A DNA stretch of 23,913 nt from Chara braunii (GCA_003427395.1 BFEA01000175.1:1299011-1322923), one strand, 5' to 3'; counted from the first letter of the stretch, positions 9,294 to 18,050 are shown. Program-made: numbers and translations. Notes: generated by a model not told the origin, from the letters alone.

Positions 9294-9957
9294 AGGAGGG
9301 AGTTCGGAGCGGTGGTGAGTTGTCTGGCGCATCACCAGCAAAACGCTGACCCTTCCCCCCGGAACTTTATCGTTCCACCAAGATGAATCGCAACAAGGAA
9401 AAGAAACAAGAATTGGCGAGGGACATCCCCCCCCCTTCTATTCACCCCAACCTTCGACTGACCCTTAGTACGCGGGCACTTCAAGCCACGCTAGCTCAAC
9501 ACGTAGGTACACATACACTGGCACATATATACATATATGCACAAGGGGGATAATTATGTGACGATCACTTCTCACAGTCATAGTGGGTCTCCTCCTAGCC
9601 ATACATATATATGCGACCGCAGGGCAGCCCAACCAAAACCCCAAGTCTTTGAACATACCTGCAATCACATCAAAAGTCAGACAAGAGTCCACCTACTACG
9701 CAGAGTGAACTCCAACTAGTTCCTATACTCATACCCCTCGCTTTAGTCATGCAAACCCCAACCTTCAGCCAACCAACCTCAATTAAATACTCAGTACCTT
9801 TGTTAAATGGTCATTCAATAAAAGTCCGGGTGAAACCCTTAACAAACAAAAAGATCACCAGGACTAAAGCCTTTTAGGTTGAGTATGGGGAGCGAGTAGG
9901 AATTGAGTCGTGAGCCGACAAATCGGCAACCGACCTATTGTCAGTGATAACAGAAGG
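9294..9957. other. Unassigned non-coding stretch
   Basis: No gene recognised. A short run of alternating TA/CA sequence occurs at about 9508-9615. The rest looks like degraded unique sequence. Confidence 0.4.
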
Positions 9958-10185
9958 TGATCCTCGTAGGATCAAGTTGAACCTAGTCCAAATCCTGAAT
10001 CAATACGATCAAGAGGACCTGTAACACAAGACAGGTCAATCCCCAGGCTAAACCTATAAGTCCATGGAGAATACAACTCCATCTCACAATCTCACTCAAT
10101 CATCCTAATTGACTAAGCCTGAATCTACCTTTAAGCAGTGTCCAAAGCAAAGGTAGACCCTGGCATAATCTCCCCCATACAGGGT
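9958..10185. repeat. Consecutive perfect hairpins
   Basis: Four inverted repeats follow one another: 9958-9964/9968-9974 (7 bp, 3-nt loop), 10016-10022/10031-10037 (7 bp), 10124-10132/10149-10157 (9 bp, TCTACCTTT with AAAGGTAGA) and 10157-10162/10180-10185 (6 bp). Stem sequences are unrelated to one another. They lie just before another hairpin series at 10825-11646. Confidence 0.6.
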
Positions 10186-10219
10186 GGATCGCCAGAATAG
10201 TTACCTGTCAAAATATAAT

Positions 10220-10600
10220 CTATCTCCTCTAAATCAAGAAAATTTTGGCAGCGCTTCCGGTAGGAAAAGTGTCTTTTCAGAATTTATATCAGCCCAAATA
10301 TGAAACAAAAAATAGTCTTTGACTTTTCAAAGTCCAATTTTGTCTAACTCCTTGAATTAACAAAAATTTGGGCAGCACTCCTTTTAGAAAATGAGACTTT
10401 CCATATTTTTACTAAGTCATGCATAAACTTTAGACAAGTTGAACTTTATCAAGTCAAAATTGAACTAACTCCTTGGATTTGTAAAAATTTCGGCATCGCT
10501 TCCCATAAAGAAAGTAGCTTGCCAAGATTTATACAAAGTCAAGCATAACAAAAGATCCCAGAAAATGCGAGAATTGATCTAAGTAAAAAACTTAGCTCAG
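10220..10600. repeat. Three-copy tandem repeat, ~122-bp period
   Basis: The motif 'aaaattt.ggcagc.ctcc' appears at about 10238-10258, 10362-10382 and 10483-10503. Similar flanks ('ctaactcctt.ga..' before; 'agaaa.tg..ctttcca' after) recur at 124- and 121-bp intervals. No ORF. Confidence 0.7.
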
Positions 10601-10824
10601 AAAATGCAGAAATTGACCTAACTCCTATCGCTCTAGCACGAGGCGAGCCTCTAAAGCAACTACCTGTTAACCTGACACTCAAACCAAGTAGTAGCCTCAC
10701 TCAGCCTCATGCAGGCCAAACCACAAAGGTAAGTACTCTCGCCACCCCAAATCAATCTTTGCAAACAATAGTTTGTAACTTCTCAATGCTTTATCCCCTT
10801 ATACCCAGTTTACATAGGGCATAA
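10601..10824. other. Unassigned spacer
   Basis: Unique-looking sequence between the 122-bp repeat and the hairpin array. No feature recognised. Confidence 0.4.
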
Positions 10825-11646
10825 AGTCAAGTCGTCCAATCTTATGGAACTTGCCTGACTCAGCCATTGAGTATATACGAACAGGTTGCACAACTACTTC
10901 TCTCTTCTTTTTGGGCATACGACTAGGCCGTTCATCTTAGAACAAGGCTTAGTCGCCCATAACTGTTTAATATCCAACTTATATATACCTCTCTGAGCTT
11001 AGTGTTCAAAAGTTGGGCACATGACCGAGCCGTTCATCTTAGAACAAGGCCCGACCTGCCCAGGGTTACCTTCAACTAGACTCTTAATTATACTTTCTTC
11101 ATTTTATGATAAGTTATAGCCAGGTCGTTCAATCTTATGGAACCCATGCCTGGCTAGCCTATTCATACATAGGATAGTATAAAATATAGCCAAAATTTAA
11201 CCTTTTGGGTTCCAGCATGTGCGTGGCATTGGGCCAGACCGTCCAATCTTATGGAACACATATGGTCCTTTGCCAGGTTCGTTTCTCTCTGATCCACTGT
11301 GTGTGGCATGAGTCCAAGGCCGTCCAATCTTATGGACATGCCCTGCCCTCAGCGAGAATTACTCCCTCAGAATGAAACAAGAGGGGGACTGAGCCGTCCA
11401 ATCTTATGGACTTGCTCAGACCTCCTTGATCAGAAAAAAAAGAAACAGAACAAACCCCAATCAAACACGGCAACCAAACCCTCCAATCTTATGTACAGGT
11501 TTGGCCCCTGAAAGGCCGCCACAGTCAAACCCTCACAATTCAGAGCAATCAGACCGCCCAATCTTATAGAACTGGTCCGACTTTCCATGCAATTCAGAAA
11601 TAAACACAGCGGTCAGGCCGTCCAATCTTATGGAACTGGTCTGACC
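10825..11646. repeat. Array of ten hairpins with conserved ATCTTA loop and compensating stems
   Basis: Ten units have the loop ATCTTA at 10839, 10934, 11036, 11132, 11246, 11327, 11401, 11486, 11561 and 11625. Inner arms differ but still pair: TCCA/TGGA, GTTC/GAAC, GTCCA/TGGAC. Outer arms differ completely and also pair: AGCCAGG/CCTGGCT around 11132, CTGAGC/GCTCAG around 11401, CCAAACC/GGTTTGG around 11486, GACTA/TAGTC around 10934, GGTCAG/CTGACC around 11625. Spacing falls from ~100 to 64 bp. Spacer sequence between hairpins is not conserved. No protein is encoded. Compensating changes suggest the foldback, as RNA or DNA, is what is maintained. Confidence 0.85.
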
Positions 11647-12450
11647 CCATAGGACCCTGCCAGCCTCAGGCAAAACCACCTTTCACCCACCCTTCCCCCA
11701 GATGAACCCCTTTGTGTTCACAATCTGCGTTCAGGCAATCAACAAACTGAAACTGCGATTGCACACACATTCCTTTATTTAGTCTGAGTTGTGTCCTGCC
11801 AGTCAATCCAAAGTCAAAATAGGGGTGCATGCAACATACTCAGTCAAACATAGCAAGACGTACGAGTAGGGGTTATATCAGGGTATATATACAGGGGAAG
11901 CAATGGTTACCTTTCAATTCCCTGCCTCCAAAGCCTCGCCTAGGCTCCGGCAGAGCTCCCGCAATCGGTGGGGCGAACCTCCCACAGAGGCCTTGGCATG
12001 GATTACGGGTTGCAATCCCGCCTGCCGCCTTCCTCTCAGAACCAATGGACTAGACTTAGAGGAAAAGGGCAAAAGTAGAAAGGTTTAGCCTCTCAGATAC
12101 AAGAGAGGTGCACTCAGACTCGCGAGAGAGGGCCTTGATATCTTGATTCGCCAGAGGGCCCCGCAATGGTGGCTGGAACACAGCGACTGCTTAGTCAAAC
12201 TTCAGTTAACTGTTGGCGTCAACCCCCCTTGGCGACTTCCCCGTTTGCTGCAACCCTTCCCTGACGCTTCACCCCACCCGTTACATCACACCCTTTCCTT
12301 GCTCCCCATGAGGAGGCTGCAGTCACTCAACTCGGAGTAGTAGTATGCAGACAACGCAACCGCCCGCGGTGACTCCGCTCTCGCTGCAACAGTCTAACAG
12401 TGCAGCAAATATGCTCTGCTTTACATAGTCATACCCACAATCATTCAATA
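11647..12450. other. Unassigned non-coding stretch
   Basis: Short plus-strand open frames occur here but have no recognisable domain or start context. No repeat or RNA gene was seen. Confidence 0.4.
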
Positions 12451-14400
12451 GCCCGCAATGAGCACAAAAAACCTGCACGCTCGCGGCCAGCCTGTAGTAA
12501 CTTGCACAACGCGTCTGCGCTTGGGTAGCCAGACTTTAATCGGTCGGTCCGTCTTCTACCTTGCAGCTGCCCCCTCGCTTCCTCCACCTAAATGGGGCGG
12601 ACAGTTAATCATCCAACAGGTAGTTCCCCAACCCACGCGGCTTACTCCCTTGCTGCCCAACCAGCGGGTGGGCAGTCTCCCCAGCCAACAAGTAGTCCTC
12701 CTATCCCGTGGCCGGCCCCTCAGTTGCTCGAGGAGATAGAAACTATCAATCGATAGGGGAGGCAATTTCTGGCGTAGCTCGCGCTAGAGTAGGATTCAGT
12801 ATTTCACAGTTCGGCTGCACTATTCTCTTATAACGAAAGGAGTAAAATTGAGTGAACCTCCCACTCGAATATGAACTACGGGCCCCCTTCCCTCAACCGT
12901 ACGCCGGGACAATCGCGGGGGATGACCCACCCGCCTGCAAGTAAGTTCTCGACTTCGGTCCGCCCCGCCACTCAACCAAAACAAAAATCGGAATGACTCC
13001 TCTACTGAAACGCAGCTAGGTGCACTAGCCCGTCGTCGGCCTCGTCCCTTTCGCACACCTCTACCCTCGCTAAGTCTAATCCCGGTCTACTACTCTCGAC
13101 ACCAACTTGTACCACCGGGATCGCCCTCCCAAGAAGACCCCTATTTTACCCCTCCTTCCCCGCCTGATTCCGCCACATATCGAGTAGTGCCTCGTTTCCT
13201 CCTTCTCGCCCCCCCCCCTTTTGTCGCCATAGCCCAGCGCAATCTCTGCCTCGCCGGCCTCCCTACTTACTAATTTTCCTTCCAATCTAACCGTATAGTT
13301 TGATCCGCCCGGCCTCAGAATCCTGATCTCGACCTTTGATCCGACGAAATCAATCAGGGCACGGCCGAGATATACTAACTTGCTCTCCCGTTCCTCCACT
13401 CTCCGCCATATCCCGTCAACCCACGCCGCTTATCTCTTTACTAACCTCTGTTTTACTAACTTCACACCCGATCAGACTTCGAGTCCGTGTTCGCCTCACC
13501 TCCTGACCCGAGTCTCGACCTCTCCTCTATCCGATCTCAACTGCTGGCGACCGAAATCGACTCCTTCCTCTACTTATGAATGCACCTAATCGGCTACACC
13601 GCTCAGGTACATTCCGCCCCGCACTGCCTGCCTTCTTTCCCCGCTGTAGTCAGGCGCAGCACCCAACGGCCGTCATGGCCCCGCCCGACTGCTCAGCAAG
13701 CCGGCCACCTCGCCACCTCTCCTTCCACATTGGCTACCCCTCGCACTCGCCTTCCACCATAGCTCGGCGCAGTCTCTCTTCTACTTACCTCTCCTCCTAC
13801 TAACCCACCGCCGGACTGAGCCCCGTCGTACGAGTCGCCCGGGGCAAAACCCTGAAGTGCTTCCTCCCTTTCCCCAATCCATTAGGCAACGGAGAAAATT
13901 TCCATCCTCCCCCTTTTTTCCACTGCACTTCACACCCCGCATGCATCTAACCCGTCTTTCCGTCCGAATCCACTCCACTTCCTTCACCGCTCTACCCGAC
14001 AGCTCCGACGCCCGATGCCTTGCTGTTGCGCACCTTCCTCCCCGCATACACCCGACACCTCTCCTCGTCCTTATCGCGCACGCACCCGGCAGGACACTTC
14101 TTCCCGGTTCATCTCCCCTGTATTGGCGCAACCGGGATCAAATGCGCTATGGTTGAATAGCGCACCGTGATTGAGCAGCCTACTACCGCGACGGGCCGCT
14201 GATGCTCACTCCCGTCGTGGCTAGTCCCCCCCCCCTTGCGTTATGCACCTGCCCGGTCCGCGCGTCCCAGTTCGTCCTACTCTCACCACCTCGTCGGCTC
14301 CGCCCCCCTCCCTTCTCACAACCAACGTCGCTCCTGGTAACGATCGACTCCCCCAGTTTGCAGGGGTTGTCCTGGCGCTCCACTAACTCTGAGGGAAGCG
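12451..14400. other. Strand-asymmetric, pyrimidine-rich (plus) region
   Basis: The plus strand is strongly enriched in C and T over about 2 kb, so the minus strand is purine-rich. Several stop-poor frames arise on both strands from this bias. Only one (13076-13399, minus) reads like decayed protein. The rest look like composition artefacts. C runs near 13205-13220 and 14228-14237 are simple. Confidence 0.5.
13076..13399 (-). pseudogene. Possible decayed ORF of unknown function
   Basis: A 107-codon frame with no ATG start (it opens at GTG 13399) and no domain I recognise. The stretch LVYLGRALIDFVGSKVEIRI and then NYTVRLEGKLVSREAG has a protein-like alternation of hydrophobic and charged residues. 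The same frame continues upstream to about 13565 as charged sequence broken by three stops, which suggests a decayed longer coding region. A Gly/Arg-rich tail follows. It could equally be a product of the purine bias of this strand. It is not homologous by eye to the gag or pol pieces. Confidence 0.25.
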
Positions 14401-14432
14401 GCGGCGGGATTCGCGACTGATAATGAGAATAT

Positions 14433-14433
<1 letters not shown>

Positions 14434-14463
<30 letters not shown>
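14434..14463 (+). repeat. Poly(A) run, 30 bases
   Basis: An uninterrupted A tract. It could be the 3' tail of a non-LTR insertion or processed transcript ending here, or a plain mononucleotide microsatellite. No target-site duplication or LINE/SINE body was recognised, so the origin is open. Confidence 0.8.
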
Positions 14464-14465
<2 letters not shown>

Positions 14466-15295
14466 ATAACAAAGATAAGACAAAATAATCATAACTCGAA
14501 AAGGGTCCTGAACGAGATGCGGGGCTACGGATACCCCACCGGTCCCGTGGACCGGGTCTATCACCGCTCTTGTTAACAAAACCGAGGGGGGATAGCCCCG
14601 TCGGGCCCTCAACCCCCTCAGCTCCCTCCACAATGCTCCGCCGCTGCTGCACCAACGCCTGCTGGCCTCGATCCCTGAATCCCCGCAGTGGTAGTCCAAC
14701 GTCGTAACCTATAGGGCTAAGCCCAAGCCTGGTACAGCGGAGCGCGGGCTTCAATGTGAAGTGGTGCCGCGCCGTGCCCAGGCCTGGGAAAAATAGCCTA
14801 GGTCCTCCTTTCCCACCTACAACCGGCGCGCCAACGCCCGATACTCGCGTCGACCTACTTAGACCCCATCGTGGCCAACCCGCGCGCCTACCGGCGCGTC
14901 AGCCCTACTGTCGATCGCGCGCGCCAACCAAAAACGAGTTTTCATCCCCTAAACAAAAACCATGGCTCGGTCCAGGTCGGTCGACTAGACCGGCCGCTCA
15001 TTCAATCAAAAAAGTCACACGCGCGCCTTAAAACTGCACACCCACATACCCTCTAACTTACTCAGGACGGGTCCCGGACGTGGCCGTACCTCGTCCGACT
15101 TATGCCGACCAACCCATTTTTCTGTCATTTGCAAAAACCAGGGCGGATACCCTTGTAAGGGTATTCGCGCCGACAGCGTCTAGTGCTGCCGTGACTGCCA
15201 GACGGTAACCAGACATTGCCTAGTCCCTAGCGACCCCCATGATTCTTCTTTGTCTCTTCGATACGTCTAATCTTTTTCAGTGCCTACTAAGTCTT
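14464..15295. other. GC-rich non-coding stretch with hairpins
   Basis: No gene. Foldbacks are visible at 14539-14545/14549-14555 (7 bp, CGT loop, with outer GATA/TATC arms) and 15143-15154/15157-15168 (12 bp including one G-T pair, 2-nt loop). On the minus strand just past array member E, 15280-15245 encodes ALKKIRRIEETKK-like sequence resembling LKRIETIK after the N-domain of gag, so a decayed gag may continue for some distance. Confidence 0.5.
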
Positions 15296-15805
15296 TTAAC
15301 TAGAATCCTCAATAGAGGCACTACTCCACTTTCTATCTCTTAAGACAGTATTAAGGATCGGCTCCCAGTTCTCGTCATTGACAAAGGTATTTGGAATAGG
15401 AGGACTTGGGAAACCTTCATACTCAGTAGGCTCCACACTCTAGGTAACTTTCTTACCTTCCTTCTTGAGTTCGTTTCTGTATTTACAAACGTAACTAAGT
15501 GTCCACTCGTGACACCCAGTATACCGCCGCCAAATCTTCCTAGTCACTGGAGTGTATATACGCACGTCGTATTCATTGGTCTCTAGGAAGCGAGTTACTA
15601 ACACATACACTTTTTCTTCTGCCTCAGGTATGGCTAAAACAGTGTATCTCTCAATCTTATAAGGAAACGCCCCTCCTACCGTGAAGGGTTCCAAATCCCG
15701 GAGTAGGCGCGAGATGACCGAAGAATTAATATCTGGTAATACCCTTCCTTCAACCTTCTCCCAAATATGCCTGCTTCCTAGGAAACCAGCATTCTCCTCA
15801 GCCAT
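15296..15805 (-). pseudogene. Array member E: gag-N-domain protein, one internal stop
   Basis: Start chosen at ATG 15805, 19 bases after the stop of member D; an upstream in-frame ATG at 15880 would overlap D. The domain runs from EPFTVGGAFPYKIERY through YVLVTRFLETNEYDVRIY, GKKVT, FPSPPIP and NENW-like DENWEPILNTVLRDRKW. This matches the N-terminus of the gag at 7888 and members A and B. A TAG at 15440-15442 stands where A, B and D have Trp (VTW or ASW), after which the same frame stays open to TAA at 15296. Beyond it, sequence like the helix following this domain in gag appears among stops, so E may be the head of a dead gag. Of the four N-domain copies it is closest to that gag by eye. Confidence 0.75.
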
Positions 15806-15824
15806 AAAAGACTCCTTTCCATTG

Positions 15825-16349
15825 TCAGATGAGGAAAAATTCAAGAGAAGCTTCGTCTTGAACTTCGAACCGTCGAACAAAGGTGTCGAGAAACAGCGTC
15901 TTTGGTCGCATGACTAAGTCATTCTCTCTTGCTTTACCAACCACGGCAATTGCTTTTAGAAGAGGCGCCCAATCTCTCCTGTCAGCAAAGTTATCCGTAG
16001 TCAGAAAACTAGGGAGTCTTTCAAATTGCCTGACTCGTTTCCCCCAAGTCACTTTCTCATGCAAGCTTCGAAGCAGTTCCCTTACCCTCGAGAGATGAAT
16101 GTACACTCTCCTCAAGCACTCTAAATAGCCTTCTTCTTCTCTTATTCCTTTCTGAGCATAAACCCTCACGTCAAGCTCGTTAGTCTTGAGAAATCTGACC
16201 ACTGGAACATAGAATACTAAATGCCCTTCTCCACAGACGTCGTGTCTCAATATCTCGAACAGATTGTCAGTCTCAGTTACTTTATCTAACCATCCTCTAC
16301 CAATGGTCACAGTTGCAATTGACATAGAGTTCTCACATTCCAATATCAT
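15825..16349 (-). CDS. Array member D: divergent gag-N-domain protein
   Basis: 174 codons, intact. Its ATG (16349) overlaps the TGA of ORF C by four bases (ATGA). Residues ~28-140 align with members A and B: FYVPVVRFLKTNELDVRVY, EKVTWG, FERLPS, NFADRRDWAPLLKAI. The GGAFPY entry motif is replaced by NLFEIL, so it is the most diverged copy. A ~35-residue tail with DTFVRRFEVQDEASLEFF is unique to it. No zinc knuckle, protease or membrane segment. Function unknown. By homology it is an N-terminal gag-like domain made as a free small protein, if translated at all. An internal Met at residue 9 is an alternative start. Confidence 0.65.
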   Translation of the reverse strand: MILECENSMSIATVTIGRGWLDKVTETDNLFEILRHDVCGEGHLVFYVPVVRFLKTNELDVRVYAQKGIREEEGYLECLRRVYIHLSRVRELLRSLHEKVTWGKRVRQFERLPSFLTTDNFADRRDWAPLLKAIAVVGKARENDLVMRPKTLFLDTFVRRFEVQDEASLEFFLI

Positions 16350-16681
16350 TGCCTTGGGCTGCTCCTAGCGCCTCTAACCAGACTGTCCACAGGATGCTGG
16401 CTAGATAGAATGATCTCATCTCTCGCATGTAGCATCACTCTCCTGCCATCCGAACTCTTGCAATCCAGCAGATGCCTAATCTTAGTCTGATCTGTAATTT
16501 CTCTAAAAGCAGCCGCTCGCATAAGCTCAAGGTAGTGCTCTACCATGCCAATCTCATCGCGTCCACCTAGCCTAGTGTCGCATCCTCTCACGGCCCCGAT
16601 GACAGTCGCTCGTTGCTCATCTAGATAGACCTCGAAGCAGAAGCTCTCTCCGTCATCAGAAGTGTAGACATCTATTGGCAT
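16346..16681 (-). CDS. Array ORF C: orphan 111-residue protein
   Basis: ATG at 16681, three bases after the stop of member B and in the same frame, with ACC just before the ATG. It ends in TGA within the ATGA shared with D. It does not carry the gag-N motifs. It begins DVYTSDDGESFCFEVYLDEQ, continues with VIGAVRGCD and a helical EHYLELMRAAAFREI, then LLDCKSSDGRRV. I do not recognise it. A weak resemblance to the middle of the ORF at 18267-18740 (EV then IGAS, then a helix) may be chance. Because it is in frame with B across one TGA, readthrough could make a B-C fusion; nothing proves this. Confidence 0.5.
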   Translation of the reverse strand: MPIDVYTSDDGESFCFEVYLDEQRATVIGAVRGCDTRLGGRDEIGMVEHYLELMRAAAFREITDQTKIRHLLDCKSSDGRRVMLHARDEIILSSQHPVDSLVRGARSSPRQ

Positions 16682-16684
16682 GGT

Positions 16685-17080
16685 TCACCACACTCGGTCT
16701 CTAAGTACCGCGTTGAGGATTGGTCCCCAGTCCTTCCCGTCGCAGAAGTTAGCGGGCACAGGCGGACTTGGGAATCTCTCAAACTCTATAGGCATGACAC
16801 TCCAAGTCACTTTCTTCCCTCGTTGTCTCAACAACAGCCTTTCATCCAGGACATACTCTGCAGCAACTATCCAACATGCCTCGTAATCGATCCCTCTCCT
16901 TGTCTCAGCAGATACATATGGCCTCACATCGTAGTCATCTGTATCAAGAAACCGAGCTACAAGGACGTACGAGATCACTGAGTCATGCTCACAAGTCACA
17001 CACCTCTCAATGACGTATGGGAAGGCACCCCCAGCCGTGGTCCTTGTCAGCGCCTCTATCGCTTTCATTATTGCTGACAT
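16685..17080 (-). CDS. Array member B: gag-N-domain protein
   Basis: 131 codons, intact. ATG at 17080, 7 bases after the stop of member A. Motifs by residue: GGAFPY 17-22, RFLDTDDYDVRPY 43-55, a long helix 65-88, VTWS 91-94, FERFPSPPVP 100-109 and DGKDWGPILNAVL 114-126. It ends with Trp then TGA, so the whole protein is one domain. The same domain forms residues ~35-156 of the gag at 7888. Its role in gag is unknown to me. The alternation of strands and one long helix suggests a compact alpha/beta fold. A free copy could co-assemble with, or interfere with, gag; that is speculation. No introns seen. Confidence 0.7.
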   Translation of the reverse strand: MSAIMKAIEALTRTTAGGAFPYVIERCVTCEHDSVISYVLVARFLDTDDYDVRPYVSAETRRGIDYEACWIVAAEYVLDERLLLRQRGKKVTWSVMPIEFERFPSPPVPANFCDGKDWGPILNAVLRDRVW

Positions 17081-17087
17081 TGACTAC

Positions 17088-17486
17088 CTACCAGGTTTGC
17101 CTCCTCAGTGCTGCATTGATGATTGGCTGCCAGTTCCTACCATCACAGAATCCTTTAGGTACGAGCGGGGTAGGAATCCTCTCATTAATCGTAGGCAGTA
17201 AGCTCCAACTCGCTTTTATCCCTTGTTGTCTCAATTGATCCCTTTCGACTTTGACACATTCCATTATGACATCCCAGTTGGTAAAGAAACTCGGATCCCG
17301 ATCAGTCCCTTCTAGGATGTAGGGTCGAATATCATAATCATCAGTGTCAAGGAATCTAGAGACAAGCACATGCACAGTCGTTGTACTTTTCACACAAGTA
17401 ATGCATTTGACAAACATATAAGGGAAGGCACCACCGCAGGTGACACGAGTTAGGGCTTCTAGGACATTATACTCTTTAGTCATCAT
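17088..17486 (-). CDS. Array member A: gag-N-domain protein
   Basis: 132 codons, intact, first ORF of the array. Two ATG codons in tandem (17486, 17483) open it. Motifs: CGGAFPY 17-23, SRFLDTDDYDIRPY 43-56, ASWS 92-95, NERIPTPLVP 101-110 and CDGRNWQPIINAAL 114-127, ending QTW then TAG like member B. A and B share most motif positions but differ widely elsewhere, so the duplication is not recent. It starts about 235 bases after the putative primer-binding site, as the first ORF of an LTR element would. No signal peptide or membrane segment. Confidence 0.7.
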   Translation of the reverse strand: MMTKEYNVLEALTRVTCGGAFPYMFVKCITCVKSTTTVHVLVSRFLDTDDYDIRPYILEGTDRDPSFFTNWDVIMECVKVERDQLRQQGIKASWSLLPTINERIPTPLVPKGFCDGRNWQPIINAALRRQTW

Positions 17487-17720
17487 CCGGTTTCTGACTT
17501 ATGGACTTCTCAAGCGAGGGGTCCAGAAAACAAATTTCAAACCCTTGCTTGCAGGTCTGAATCACTTCATATAGACTTCCGCAAGAGGTCCCTCCTCTCG
17601 GGGCTCCTCTAGCCGAAAGTCTTTCTGACCTGAGCCAGATCTTGTACGAAATATGCTAGATTGCTGCCTAGTCACAGAATGTTGTGACCAAGGTCCGCTC
17701 CCAAGCACTCAAAGTTTTTG
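17487..17720 (-). other. Leader between primer-binding site and array
   Basis: Non-coding, about 235 bases, between the putative primer-binding site and the first ATG of the array. In LTR elements this interval holds packaging signals. No motif was recognised here. Confidence 0.4.
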
Positions 17721-17740
17721 AGTCCCCAACAACGGCACCA
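17721..17740 (-). promoter_or_regulatory. Putative primer-binding site, tRNA-Asp type
   Basis: The minus strand reads TGGTGCCGTTGTTGGGGACT. It begins with TGG, the complement of a tRNA CCA end, and resembles the plant Ty3/gypsy site complementary to tRNA-Asp, differing at three positions in the first 18, all C to T. Each change leaves a G-U pair with the tRNA, so priming would still be possible. It lies four to five A bases after a CA dinucleotide (minus, 17746-17745), the expected layout of LTR end, short spacer, PBS. The tRNA comparison is from memory. Confidence 0.65.
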
Positions 17741-17744
17741 TTTT

Positions 17745-18050
17745 TGTCGCGCCCCCACTGCTTAAAGGGTCCGGTTAGATATCCCTCCTCGGACCGAGCT
17801 CAGTGGGTTGGAGGACTGGCAGGCTGTCATGCAGGATTTTGATAGGTGTAAAAGAATAGGGGTGTATTCAGAGGCAGTCACACTTTGTCATACAGCCGAG
17901 TAGTCAGGGTTATCCCTCCTGCCAGCGGCGACACGGCTTAGAATGAGGCGTTCGGGTTTATCGCCTGCACCTGACCCCGTATAAAGGATAGACCCAAGGT
18001 CACTGGAGTCCCTATCATTCAGGAGTCCTTCAAGCTACCTTGAGTGTAAC
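17745..18050 (-). repeat. Presumed 3' part of a 5' LTR (start not defined)
   Basis: Placed only from the primer-binding site: the LTR should end at 17745 with ...GCGACA (minus). A TTTATA string (minus, about 17985-17980) could be its TATA box. The 5' boundary cannot be set and no second copy is in the window, so the far end given is arbitrary. A purine run (18057-18075, plus) is seen next to it. Confidence 0.4.

Noticed and set aside
14316-14754. Minus-strand ORFs containing a poly-Phe run
   Set aside because: They merely read through the poly(A) tract.
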